A stretch of 19,263 bases of DNA from assembly GCA_005773145.1 (NCBI GenBank), contig SXHS01000082.1, positions 1 through 19,263 of the forward strand, written 5' to 3'. Under the pieces are notes generated by a model that saw nothing but the letters and a program-made list of their open reading frames with translations, searched no databases and had not been told where the DNA came from. The translations under genes and the position numbers were made by a program. The DNA comes from Planctomycetaceae bacterium. Its GTDB lineage: Bacteria; Planctomycetota; Planctomycetia; Pirellulales; Pirellulaceae. Of the stretch, positions 1 through 7,909 are shown piece after piece; position 1 is the stretch's first letter, and the number at the start of each line of letters is the position of its first letter.

Positions 1-1
1 A

Positions 2-550
2 CGCCTGAACGAGTTGGGGCCGGGCCAACCGCATCGGTCGGCGCTCGATGCCTTGCACACGCTGACTCCCGAGATTCTCGTCGCGCCGCATCGCGTGCGC
101 GACCACGACATGGCCCAGTGCTGCTTAGCGGGTCTCTGGCTCTTGCATGATTATCTGGATGAGGCGCATCGACTGGTCCAAGACCTCGATAGTACCTCGG
201 CGGCCTATTGGCACGGCATTTTACACCGGCGGGAGCCCGATTATCCGAATGCCAAGTATTGGTTTCGACGTGTGGGAAAGCATCCGATTTTTGCGCAATT
301 GACGGTGGCTGCGCAGCGAATAGCCGAGATGCCACCTGCAGCCAGTGGTGCAGAGCAGGGGGGAGGCCGCGCATGGCCTTGGGACAAATCGATTTCGGTT
401 TGGGATCCCAACCGTTTCGTAGATGCATGTGAGCGAGTTGCCGCAGACCCCGAGCTGGAATGGGCCCGCCAACTCTGTCAACGGCTGGCTCGCGAGGAGT
501 CGGATATCTTGTTCGATTTTTGTTACCTCGCTGCGATAGGGGCCACCTGA
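2..550 (+). CDS. Conserved protein of unknown function, 3' part (5' end outside the window)
   Basis: The reading frame is open to the left edge, so the gene probably begins upstream; a TTG at 14 is the only start-like codon near the edge and has no clear ribosome binding site. About 182 residues are visible, without signal peptide or membrane segment, so the protein is probably cytoplasmic. The strongest landmark is the segment YWHGILHRREPDYPNAKYWF (about residues 66-85 counted from 14), followed by RRVGKHPIF. I recall similar His/Arg/Asp-rich segments in uncharacterised bacterial proteins but know no assigned function. A Gly-rich linker (about residues 112-118) separates this from a C-terminal helical part with VDACERV and ARQLCQRLAREE. 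It converges on the gene at 647-2545. The coding call is strong; no function is proposed. Confidence 0.8.
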   Translation, partial: RLNELGPGQPHRSALDALHTLTPEILVAPHRVRDHDMAQCCLAGLWLLHDYLDEAHRLVQDLDSTSAAYWHGILHRREPDYPNAKYWFRRVGKHPIFAQLTVAAQRIAEMPPAASGAEQGGGRAWPWDKSISVWDPNRFVDACERVAADPELEWARQLCQRLAREESDILFDFCYLAAIGAT

Positions 551-553
551 TCG

Positions 554-605
554 TGGCACAAGCTTCCAGCCTGTGGGAGTGGCATAGGCTTCCAGCCTGT
601 GGGAG
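554..605. repeat. Two tandem 26-bp copies of a palindromic intergenic repeat
   Basis: Positions 554-579 and 580-605 are direct copies of a 26-bp unit differing at only two positions (24/26 identical). Each copy carries an imperfect inverted repeat: CACAAGCT-tcc-AGCCTGTG in the first and CATAGGCT-tcc-AGCCTGTG in the second, one mismatched pair in each. The pair lies between two convergent genes, so it could act as a bidirectional transcription stop, but no T-run follows. Similar 'ggcttccagcctgtg' motifs are, from memory, dispersed many times in planctomycete and verrucomicrobial genomes. The repeat is seen directly; its role is unknown. Confidence 0.85.
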
Positions 606-646
606 CTGTGGTAAAAATGCGATCGACAGGCAAGGCCCCGATCCGG

Positions 647-2545
647 CTACTTGGGGGCCAAGCGATAAAGGCCTTTGCCATCTGGGGCGACGATGGTCAA
701 GAAAACCTCGCCATCTTCCGCTTCGCCGAACGAGAGCACGGCCAATTTGTCGCTGGGGACTCTCGCGACGGACAGCACCTTCTTGCGTGTTGCGTCGTAG
801 TGCAACGCCCAGATTTTTCCGGTCAAATAATCAGCAAACAGATACTTGCCCACTAATGCGGGAACCTGCCTGCCGCGATAGACGAGTCCGCCCGTGATGG
901 AGAGGCCCACTTGGTGGTCGTATTCCCAGATGGGATCGATCAGGTCCGGGCGAGCATCGCTGCCGTCTCGGCCGAAGGGGTGATTGCCTTCGCGTAGTGA
1001 CCAGCCATAGTTGCCCCCCTTGGTGACCAGATTGATTTCCTCCCAAAGATTTTGTCCGACGTCGGCAGCCCACAGATCGCCGGTTTCTCGATCAAAGGAC
1101 AGACGCCAGATGTTGCGCCAGCCATACGACCAGATTTCCGGTTGTGCGCCCGGCTGGTTGACAAAGGGATTGTCCTTGGGGACGGCATACATCTTTCTGG
1201 CGGCCCGATCTTGATGGTCGACATCGATGCGCAGGATCGAGCCCAACAACGTCTGTAAATTCTGCCCGTTCCCGAGGGGGTCATTCCCGGCGCCGCCGTC
1301 ACCGAGTCCGACATACAGGTAGCCGTCCGGGCCAAATGCCAGGGTGCCTCCGTTGTGGTTCCAGTAGGGTTGTGGAATGCGGAGCAACACTTCCTCGGAA
1401 GCCGGGTCGGCTCGATTGGGATCATCCTTGGAGACGCGAAAGCGTGAAATGATCGAGGTAAGCGGTTTGGAACGCGCCGTGTAGTAGACGAAAAATTGCC
1501 CGTTGTCACGAAACTTGGGATGAAACGCCAGTCCCAACAGCCCTTTTTCGTTTTCGGCATCTTCGTAATCGACGCGGTCGGTGATATCCAGAAAAATCTG
1601 GCTGGACTTTGATTGCGGGTCTTGCGGTACAATGTGTGCGACGCCGTGTTGCGTCATGACAAAGAGCCGCTGCGATCCATCTCCTGCGTGAGTGGCAACG
1701 ACAGGTCGGAAAGGTTGCTGGCGTCCCTCCGCATCGACCGGTTCCCAGCCATCCCATTTCAAGTCGGGGTAGGCGAGCGCCACTTGCACCTGCTCCAGGG
1801 TCTCGTCGCTTGGCTCGAGAGGCGTACCATCGACTGGCAAGGCACGAATCTTGATGTTGCGATAGGCGACTTCGTCGCCGTGGTCCTGTAGGCAAAGGTG
1901 TCCGCGAGACGCCTTACCAAACTGTGGAAACTTCGAAAACTTGCTTTGCGCTACTTTTTCATTCCAAAGCTCACTTCCTTTGACGAACTTTGAATAGCGA
2001 ACTCCGTTCATCATGATTTCGCCCCCCAGAGGAGTGACACGCAGCTGCACCGTATTCCATTGACCGGCGGGACGCGTCGCGTCGGGGATTTCCGTGGACT
2101 TGAACAATGGGGCCGGCGGGTACAGTTGATAGAGCCAGCCGGACTTCTGTGGGTCATGGCCGTCGCGGTTGTCTTGGATCTGAACTTCGGGTCCCGATTT
2201 CCAAGTGGCGTCCGCATCCTCCAGGACATGAAACATGATGCCACTGTTGCCGGCCTTGCTAATCCGATAGTCGATCGACAATTCGAAGCTGTCGAATTGG
2301 TCCTCGGTGATGATGTCCCCCGCGCCAGCGCCGACACGCACCAGGGCACCGTCGCGAACGGCCCAGCCGGCAGACACGTTCTTACCCCGAAAGTTACGCC
2401 AGCCGGCCGTACTGGTGCCGTCAAACAGCAAGCGCCATCCCATGCGGCGTTCGGCAGCGTCCAGCGTATTCACGTCGGCAGCCGCACCAACGGCGGGGAG
2501 CCAGAGGGCCATGATCGTCAGCGTTAAAACTGCAGCGCGGGGCAT
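647..2545 (-). CDS. Secreted DUF1080 (3-keto-disaccharide hydrolase-type) and glucose/sorbosone dehydrogenase fusion protein
   Basis: 632 residues. A signal peptide (about residues 1-22, ending AVGAAA) sends it out of the cytoplasm. Residues about 35-237 form a DUF1080/3-keto-disaccharide hydrolase, LamG-like fold: GWRLLFDGTS, GNSGIMFHVLED, GPEVQIQDN and the closing HGDEVAYRNIKIR are typical. Residues about 275-630 form a glucose/sorbosone dehydrogenase six-bladed propeller, with GLLGLAFHP, NHNGGTLAFGPDGYLYVGLG (His397 is the expected catalytic base), YGWRNIWR and DVGQNLWEEIN. Family knowledge suggests PQQ-dependent oxidation of sugars or alcohols by the propeller and binding or cleavage of keto-sugars by DUF1080; the substrate is unknown. 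The start is supported by GGAG eight bases upstream and by the signal peptide. Both domains look intact. Divergent from the FAH-family gene at 2777. Confidence 0.93.
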   Translation of the reverse strand: MPRAAVLTLTIMALWLPAVGAAADVNTLDAAERRMGWRLLFDGTSTAGWRNFRGKNVSAGWAVRDGALVRVGAGAGDIITEDQFDSFELSIDYRISKAGNSGIMFHVLEDADATWKSGPEVQIQDNRDGHDPQKSGWLYQLYPPAPLFKSTEIPDATRPAGQWNTVQLRVTPLGGEIMMNGVRYSKFVKGSELWNEKVAQSKFSKFPQFGKASRGHLCLQDHGDEVAYRNIKIRALPVDGTPLEPSDETLEQVQVALAYPDLKWDGWEPVDAEGRQQPFRPVVATHAGDGSQRLFVMTQHGVAHIVPQDPQSKSSQIFLDITDRVDYEDAENEKGLLGLAFHPKFRDNGQFFVYYTARSKPLTSIISRFRVSKDDPNRADPASEEVLLRIPQPYWNHNGGTLAFGPDGYLYVGLGDGGAGNDPLGNGQNLQTLLGSILRIDVDHQDRAARKMYAVPKDNPFVNQPGAQPEIWSYGWRNIWRLSFDRETGDLWAADVGQNLWEEINLVTKGGNYGWSLREGNHPFGRDGSDARPDLIDPIWEYDHQVGLSITGGLVYRGRQVPALVGKYLFADYLTGKIWALHYDATRKKVLSVARVPSDKLAVLSFGEAEDGEVFLTIVAPDGKGLYRLAPK

Positions 2546-2589
2546 CTTGAGGGCTCCAGAAGAGTGGAGAGGTCGACAAAACTGCCTAG

Positions 2590-2619
2590 ATCGTAGGGGA
2601 GATTAGCCGGTATCGTCAA
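2590..2619 (-). promoter_or_regulatory. Candidate sigma-70-type promoter for the DUF1080-GSDH gene
   Basis: On the minus strand TTGACG (2619-2614) is followed after 18 bp by TACGAT (2595-2590). The first box matches the -35 consensus at five of six positions, the second matches the -10 at four of six. Transcription would start near 2583, leaving a leader of about 38 nt before the ATG at 2545. Found by eye only. Confidence 0.4.
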
Positions 2620-2699
2620 CTTGGCGTTCAGAGGCCGGTCCGTGGTCCGCCGGGCCGTTTGCTTTGCCGGCGGTACTGCGATAGAGTGGGGGGACGTTG

Positions 2700-2755
2700 T
2701 TGCCCGACGATTTTCCTTTATCGCGGGCAATAATTGTGGTGCGTTGATAGTCAAC
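2700..2755. promoter_or_regulatory. Hairpin and operator-like palindrome upstream of the FAH-family gene
   Basis: TTGCCCGACGA (2700-2710) pairs with TCGCGGGCAA (2721-2730) across a 10-nt loop, a 10-bp stem with one bulged A. Next, GTTGA-TAG-TCAAC (2743-2755) is a perfect 5-bp dyad 22-34 bases before the start codon at 2777. No T-run follows either, so they are not obvious terminators. AATAAT at 2729-2734 resembles a -10 box but has no good -35. Operator or leader structure is possible; function unproven. Confidence 0.35.
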
Positions 2756-2776
2756 ACAAATGCTTGGAGTTCTCCC

Positions 2777-3655
2777 ATGCCCCGTTGGATTATTGGCTGG
2801 TCGGGTCGTCTTGCATTCTGCTTGGAGTTGGCGTGCGCGGTCCTGCTTGGTTCGTGGGGAAGCTTACATGCTGCCGATCCTGTTAAGTACCTGAGGTTTC
2901 AGAAGGGGGACGTCGTTGCCTACGGTCGGTTGGAGGGGGAACGAGTACGTCAGCTCGACGGCGACCTGTTCAGTACATTTTCCGCGACGGATACGACTCA
3001 CGCGTTGGCGGACGTAAAACTCCTTCCACCGACGCGGCCGACGCAAGTTTTTGCGTTGGCCGGCAATTATCGCAGTCACCTGAATGACGACAAAATACCA
3101 CCCAAGTACATGATTCCGCAACCATTTTTTAAGAGTCCGTCCTGTTTGGTTGGGCAGGGGGAATCAATCGTCATTCCCAAGGATGCCAAGACGGTGCATT
3201 TCGAAGCGGAGTTGGTGGTCGTCATTGGCAAGACATGTCGCAATGTGTCACCCGAGCAGGCCTTGGACCACGTCCTTGGTGTCACGGCGGGTAACGATGT
3301 GAGCGAGCGGATCTGGCAGGGGGATGCAGAGGCCAAAGATGTGCAATGGTGGCGGGCCAAAGGGGCGGATACCTTCGGTCCCGTTGGGCCCTACATTCTG
3401 ACTGGTATGGATTATGGCAACCTTCTGCTTCAGCTGCGGCTGAACGGCAAGGTGATGCAGGAGGAGAAGTCGGATCACCTGATTCATAATATTCCCAAAA
3501 CGGTCAGCTTCATTAGCCAATACATCACGATGCACCCAGGCGACTTGATTTTTATGGGTACGCCTGGAAAAACGGAGGCTATTAAGGCCGGGGATGTGGT
3601 TGAGGTGGAATTGGAAGGGATGGGCGTCTTGCGCAATCCTGTGGTGGCTGAGTAG
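2777..3655 (+). CDS. Exported fumarylacetoacetate hydrolase (FAH) family protein
   Basis: 292 residues from the ATG at 2777, which has TGGAG seven bases upstream and opens directly into a signal peptide (GRLAFCLELACAVLLGSWGS, cleavage near SLHAAD). The frame extends upstream to 2621, but that part has no binding site and does not look coding. The FAH fold is clear: FALAGNYRSH, HFEAELVVVIG, VTAGNDVSERIWQ, KGADTFGPVGPYI, LIFMGTPGKTEAI. Expected metal ligands are Glu143, Glu145 and Asp174, with Lys195; the spacings between them are those I recall for FAHD1-type enzymes. Family members hydrolyse or decarboxylate C-C bonds in diketo acids, or hydrate and isomerise them, normally in the cytoplasm; export is the odd feature. 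The substrate cannot be read from the sequence. It lies 104 bp before the radical SAM gene and may be co-transcribed with it. Confidence 0.92.
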   Translation: MPRWIIGWSGRLAFCLELACAVLLGSWGSLHAADPVKYLRFQKGDVVAYGRLEGERVRQLDGDLFSTFSATDTTHALADVKLLPPTRPTQVFALAGNYRSHLNDDKIPPKYMIPQPFFKSPSCLVGQGESIVIPKDAKTVHFEAELVVVIGKTCRNVSPEQALDHVLGVTAGNDVSERIWQGDAEAKDVQWWRAKGADTFGPVGPYILTGMDYGNLLLQLRLNGKVMQEEKSDHLIHNIPKTVSFISQYITMHPGDLIFMGTPGKTEAIKAGDVVEVELEGMGVLRNPVVAE

Positions 3656-3759
3656 CCAACGCATTGCGCCACGTCAGAGCCATTGAGCCGAATGCTGCGG
3701 CGGTTATGCGGCCACCGTTGCGGCGAGGCGGATGGAGCGATAGGGGAGTCGAACCACAC

Positions 3760-5865
3760 ATGCCCGTGAATCATGATAGCGATCGCCCGGCCGCGGGGTT
3801 GTTGGCCCAGTCGCTGGGTTCGCTGCCGATTGTGGAGCGTCCCCGGATTGGCCCCGCCACCCAGCCACTCCCCATGACCATGGCCGAAGTTCGCGACCGC
3901 GGCTGGGATGAAGTGGATGTGGTCTTCGTGACGGGAGACGCCTATGTGGACCATCCCAGCATGGCCATGGCCTTGTTGGGGCGAGTTTTGGAGGCGGCTG
4001 GCTTCCGGGTTGCCATATTGAGCCAACCCGACTGGCAATCGTGCGAACCATGGCGACAATTTGGCCGTCCACGTCTGTTCTTCGCGATCAGCGCCGGCAA
4101 CATGGATTCGATGATCAATCACTATACGGCCAGCCGGAAGGTGCGCAATCGCGACGCCTACTCACCCGGTGGCCGTATCGGCCTGCGACCGGATCGTGCC
4201 ACGCTGGCCTATTGTCAACGCGCTCGCGAGGCCTACAAAGGGGTGCCGGTGATTGCCGGCGGTGTCGAGGCTTCCTTGCGCCGCCTAGCCCACTACGACT
4301 ATTGGAGCGACAAGGTCCGACGTTCTATCTTGTTGGATTGCAAAGCGGACATGCTGGTCTACGGCATGGGTGAGGACGCCATCGTTGAGATTGCGCAGCG
4401 ACTTGAGGCCGGCGAAACCGTACGCGACTTGAGGTCCATGCGCGGAGTCGCCTATGCCATGGGGGCCTCCGAAACGCCCCCCGAAGATGCATTGGTTCTG
4501 CCAAGTTTTGAGGAGGTGTGCCAGAGCAAGCCGGTGTTTGCGGAAGCGACCCGCATGATTCATAACGAAACCAACCCCTACAACGCGCGGCGGTTGGTAC
4601 AACGGCACGATCGACAACCGGTGGTTTGCAATCCGCCTCGCCTTCCCGTGTCGCAGGCCGTTATGGATCGCATCTACGGGCTTCCCTACACGCGCCGTCC
4701 GCACCCGGTGTATACCGAGCCAATCCCGGCGCACGATATGATCAAGGACTCCATCACGATCATGCGTGGTTGTTTCGGCGGTTGCACGTTTTGCTCGATC
4801 ACCGCGCACCAAGGACGCATCATCCAGTCGCGCAGCAAAGAGTCGGTCCTGCAGGAGATCCGCGGGATGACGGCGGACCCCGAGTTCAAGGGGGTCGTCA
4901 GCGACATTGGCGGTCCCACGGCCAATATGTACGAAATGAAGTGTTCCAGACCGGAAGTCGAGGCCGTTTGCCGCCGTCAATCGTGTGTGCATCCGACCGT
5001 TTGCAAACTGTTGGGTACGGATCACGGACCCTTGATTCAACTGATGCAGGAGGCTCGGCAAGTGCCTGGCATCAAGAAGGTCTTGGTTGCCAGCGGGATT
5101 CGTATGGATCTGGCCCGAAGGTCACCAGAATACATGCGAGAATTGGTGCGGCATCACGTCGGGGGCCTCCTGAAGGTGGCCCCAGAACATACCGATCCCC
5201 ACGTACTGGACAAGATGCGCAAACCGAGTACCGATGATTTTGAACGATTCAGCGCCTCATTTGACGCGGAATCCAAGCGAGCGGGACGCAAACAGTTCAT
5301 CGTGCCGTACTTCATTGCCAGCCATCCCGGGAGCGATCTGTCCGCCATGATCGATCTGGCGGTGTTTCTCAAACGAACCGGCTACCGACCCGATCAAGTA
5401 CAGGACTTTATTCCCGCCCCCTTCGACGTGGCTACGGCCATGTATTACACCGGTATTGATCCCTTCACACGCAAGAAAGTCTACGTGGCGCGCCAGTTGC
5501 AAGACCGCAAGATGCAACGTGCCTTGATGCAATTCTTCAAGCCAGAAAATTACTTTGAGGTCCGCAAAGCGCTCGAGGCGGCCGGTCGTAAGGATCTGAT
5601 CGGTAGCGGCTGTGATTGTCTCATACCGGCACAGCCGCCGCGTGAGGCCATCCTGGCTCGCCGGTCACGCGCCACATCGCAGTTTCAAGGCCAATACGTC
5701 CACAATCCCGACGGCGAAGACGATTCGGCCCCCGGAAGGCCGTCTGGGAATCCATCCTCACGGAAACAATCCCGGTTGGGGGCTGGCAAGGGATATCGAC
5801 CCAAGGACACACGTCCTGCATCGCGCACTGCGGGAAAAAAACGGCACCCACCCCGATCGAACTGA
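3760..5865 (+). CDS. ygiQ: YgiQ family radical SAM protein (UPF0313)
   Basis: 701 residues from the ATG at 3760. The frame is open from a TTG at 3664, but the E. coli YgiQ-like N-terminus begins soon after MPVNHD, and GGGGAG lies about 11 bases before this ATG. The N-terminal YgiQ domain contains VTGDAYVDHPSMAMALLGR and AGNMDSMINHYTASRK. The radical SAM core carries CFGGCTFC (Cys338, Cys342, Cys345), the ligands of the 4Fe-4S cluster that cleaves S-adenosylmethionine. KVAPEHTDPHVLDKMRKP and the C-terminal YgiQ domain (QDFIPAPFDVATAMYYTG, GSGCDCLIPAQPP) follow. The last 65 or so residues are a low-complexity basic, Ser/Gly/Arg-rich tail that is probably disordered. The reaction of this family is not established. 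The next gene starts 10 nt downstream, suggesting one transcript. Confidence 0.95.
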   Translation: MPVNHDSDRPAAGLLAQSLGSLPIVERPRIGPATQPLPMTMAEVRDRGWDEVDVVFVTGDAYVDHPSMAMALLGRVLEAAGFRVAILSQPDWQSCEPWRQFGRPRLFFAISAGNMDSMINHYTASRKVRNRDAYSPGGRIGLRPDRATLAYCQRAREAYKGVPVIAGGVEASLRRLAHYDYWSDKVRRSILLDCKADMLVYGMGEDAIVEIAQRLEAGETVRDLRSMRGVAYAMGASETPPEDALVLPSFEEVCQSKPVFAEATRMIHNETNPYNARRLVQRHDRQPVVCNPPRLPVSQAVMDRIYGLPYTRRPHPVYTEPIPAHDMIKDSITIMRGCFGGCTFCSITAHQGRIIQSRSKESVLQEIRGMTADPEFKGVVSDIGGPTANMYEMKCSRPEVEAVCRRQSCVHPTVCKLLGTDHGPLIQLMQEARQVPGIKKVLVASGIRMDLARRSPEYMRELVRHHVGGLLKVAPEHTDPHVLDKMRKPSTDDFERFSASFDAESKRAGRKQFIVPYFIASHPGSDLSAMIDLAVFLKRTGYRPDQVQDFIPAPFDVATAMYYTGIDPFTRKKVYVARQLQDRKMQRALMQFFKPENYFEVRKALEAAGRKDLIGSGCDCLIPAQPPREAILARRSRATSQFQGQYVHNPDGEDDSAPGRPSGNPSSRKQSRLGAGKGYRPKDTRPASRTAGKKRHPPRSN

Positions 5866-5875
5866 GATCCATCCC

Positions 5876-6565
5876 ATGCGACTGATTCTGTTTGATATCG
5901 ACGGCACGTTGATCGATACCGGAGGAGCTGGCGGCTGGGCCATGCGCCTCGCTGTGGAGAGCGAATTTGAGCGGCTGCCCAGCAGCGAAGGTGTGGCCTT
6001 TGCTGGCCGAACCGATCGGGCGATCACGTCCGAGTTGTTCCGGCTGCATGCAATTGAGGATACACGCGACAACTGGGAACGCTTTCAAAATCGGTTCTTG
6101 CAGCACCTGGCGCCTTGCCTGCAACAACGGTCCGGACGGGTCCTGGGGGGAGTCGTTCCCCTGCTGGATTATCTGGCAGAGCGATCCGATACGCAGATCG
6201 GACTGCTCACGGGAAATCTGCGTCACGCGGCGCGAGTCAAGCTCGAGCACTTTGGCTTGCATGAGTATTTCATGGTGGATGACAAGCCGGCCATCGGTGG
6301 CTTTGGCGATGCTCATCACGATCGCGATGATGTGGCACGCGAGGCGCTGGCGAGCGCACAGCGGCACGTGGGGGACCGGGTGGCGTGGGAGTCCGTGTGG
6401 GTGATTGGTGATACGCCGTTGGATATTCAATGCGCCCGGGCCATCGGGGCGCGGATTCTGGCCGTGGCCACGGGTGTTCATAGTGCCGAGCAATTATCGA
6501 TCGGCGAGCCCGATGCGCTGCTCAGTGATTTGACGCAGGCGGCAAGTATCTTGGATCGCCGGTAG
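5876..6565 (+). CDS. HAD-superfamily hydrolase, phosphoglycolate phosphatase-like
   Basis: 229 residues. Motif I is FDIDGTLIDTGG with nucleophile Asp7 and acid Asp9; motif II is the Thr of LLTGN; motif III/IV is VIGDTPLDIQCARA with Asp179 and Asp183. A helical cap lies between motif I and II (residues about 20-85), as in C1-type phosphatases such as Gph. It should dephosphorylate a small phosphate ester in the cytoplasm; 2-phosphoglycolate is only one option. The frame is open back to 5612 inside the radical SAM gene, but the HAD fold begins exactly at MRLILFDIDG, so the ATG at 5876 is chosen although no strong ribosome binding site precedes it. It starts 10 nt after the ygiQ stop. A 6-bp hairpin (6557-6562 with 6571-6576) spans the stop codon and lacks a T-run. 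Confidence 0.92.
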   Translation: MRLILFDIDGTLIDTGGAGGWAMRLAVESEFERLPSSEGVAFAGRTDRAITSELFRLHAIEDTRDNWERFQNRFLQHLAPCLQQRSGRVLGGVVPLLDYLAERSDTQIGLLTGNLRHAARVKLEHFGLHEYFMVDDKPAIGGFGDAHHDRDDVAREALASAQRHVGDRVAWESVWVIGDTPLDIQCARAIGARILAVATGVHSAEQLSIGEPDALLSDLTQAASILDRR

Positions 6566-6585
6566 CCTCGCCGGCGTGCTTCGGT

Positions 6586-6630
6586 GATGGGCGAGATGGG
6601 CGAGATGGGAGTGATGGGATTAATGGGAGT
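6586..6630. repeat. Five tandem 9-bp repeats (GATGGGNNN type)
   Basis: Five consecutive 9-bp units: gatgggcga, gatgggcga, gatgggagt, gatgggatt, aatgggagt. The first six bases are constant except for one change in the last unit, and the last three vary. The tract sits between the convergent HAD and PfkB genes. Reading the minus strand gives a periodic Pro-Ile-Ser/Thr peptide, but no gene is supported there. It is probably a microsatellite-like intergenic tract that could vary in copy number between strains. Confidence 0.85.
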
Positions 6631-6646
6631 CATGACACTAGGTGGG

Positions 6647-7711
6647 TTAGCGGTCCTCATTTTGGGATCGCCACATCTCCAATCGCGCGGGGAGTGCTTC
6701 GGGGCTGGTGACTCCGGTCGTCCCTAATTGCTGAATGGTCAATGAGGCCACCAGGTTGCCGATCAAGGCGGCTTGCTCTAGCGACGCGCCGCCACAAATC
6801 GCCAACACGGCCCCGGCCGTCGCGCTGTCGCCGGCCCCGGTTGTATCAATGGGGCCATCGACGTGAACGGCCGGAACAAGTCTCCAATCGGGATCGCTGA
6901 CGAGCATTCCGCAATCGCCGCGCGTGACCACGACGGGTGCTTGGTTACGTTCTCGCAGCCGGCGCGCGGCTTCCGTAAGCTGCTGCTCATCGACATGCGT
7001 GCCCGGTGGTGGTTGTCGCAGTTCAAGAACTTCAAATTGGTTGGGCTTGATGAGCATATGACGAAAATGGCGCAGGTGACTGCGACTGTCGGCCCAGAAT
7101 AGGATCTGCGGTCGGGATCGGGCCAGTTCGATCACATGCTCTCGCACTTGCGGTGAGACCACGCCCCCCTCGTCTTCAACCTGATCTAGGACAATCACCG
7201 CATCTAAGTCGTCGATGATCGCGTTCAACGACCGTATGACTCGCTGGGCGAGGGTTGCGGTGGCGGGCACGCGGTTTTTTGTATCGTAACGCGGATGCTC
7301 GCCTGCCAAGCCAGGCGTGTGCACATCCCGTGGTTTCAGGTAGGTGGGGGTATGGACGGTGTCCACCACATGCAGGTGCTCCGTCGAGCAACCCAAGTGT
7401 TTGAGTCCGCGTGTTAACTCGAACCCTTCGCCATCATCGCCGATCCAGCCGATGGCGTGCAGTTTCCCGGCACCGAGGGCCGACAAGTTACCGACTACAG
7501 TCCCTGCTGCCCCTGGGCTGGAGCGGATCCCGACGACTTGGTGCGCCGGTAACCCCGTCTCCACGCTGACCTCTTGCAGACCGGGCTCGATATCGAGGTA
7601 CTTGTCGAGGAAGAAATCTCCCAATACGGCAATTCGGCTGTGTCCAAATCGAGACACAATTTCTGAAAGTTGTGCCAGCGTGAGGGGCGTGGCGTTATTA
7701 GCCATGGCCAT
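6647..7711 (-). CDS. PfkB-family carbohydrate kinase, RfaE/HldE kinase-domain-like
   Basis: 354 residues from the ATG at 7711; a second in-frame ATG lies two codons later. AAGGA lies about 12 bases upstream, a rather long spacing. The frame stays open to 8002, but the extra 97 residues are low-complexity (Gly/Pro/Arg-rich) and look non-coding. The ribokinase/PfkB fold starts at RIAVLGDFFLDKYLD. GAAGTVVGNLSALG is the sugar-site glycine-rich segment; IKPNQFEVLEL and VVVTRGDCGMLV follow; DTTGAGDSATAGAVLA is PfkB signature 2 with catalytic base Asp295. It would phosphorylate a sugar or sugar phosphate with ATP in the cytoplasm. Closest by feel is the kinase half of HldE (heptose 7-phosphate kinase), but the nucleotidyltransferase half is absent and the substrate-lid region differs, so the substrate is left open. 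Confidence 0.88.
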   Translation of the reverse strand: MAMANNATPLTLAQLSEIVSRFGHSRIAVLGDFFLDKYLDIEPGLQEVSVETGLPAHQVVGIRSSPGAAGTVVGNLSALGAGKLHAIGWIGDDGEGFELTRGLKHLGCSTEHLHVVDTVHTPTYLKPRDVHTPGLAGEHPRYDTKNRVPATATLAQRVIRSLNAIIDDLDAVIVLDQVEDEGGVVSPQVREHVIELARSRPQILFWADSRSHLRHFRHMLIKPNQFEVLELRQPPPGTHVDEQQLTEAARRLRERNQAPVVVTRGDCGMLVSDPDWRLVPAVHVDGPIDTTGAGDSATAGAVLAICGGASLEQAALIGNLVASLTIQQLGTTGVTSPEALPARLEMWRSQNEDR

Positions 7712-7909
7712 CGATGGTTGAATTCCTTGGGTCGCTGGGAAGTGGTTGTTGGCTGCTGCGTGAGGATCGTATCGCACGACGGCAGAATTGGCAACCGACA
7801 CAGGTTCACTCGTAGCCGGGCCTCCGATACTCCCGAGCGCCCGCTTTCGGGGACCTGGGGGGTGGGCCGTTCCCTTTCGCCTCCAGCCCCCGCCAGATCC
7901 CCAAAAGTT

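Noticed and set aside
460..897. Plus-strand 145-residue frame covering the 26-bp repeats
   Set aside because: It runs through the repeats and antisense to the DUF1080-GSDH gene; the HRLPACGS-like text comes from the repeat itself.
3664..3759. Upstream TTG start for the YgiQ protein
   Set aside because: It adds 32 residues not expected in the family and lacks a ribosome binding site; the ATG at 3760 fits better.
4285..5061. Long minus-strand frame of 258 residues inside ygiQ
   Set aside because: It is a shadow of a well-supported radical SAM gene, with His/Arg/Gly-rich composition and no domain.
6478..6660. Minus-strand frame with periodic Pro-Ile-Ser/Thr residues
   Set aside because: The periodicity is just the 9-bp DNA repeat read as protein.
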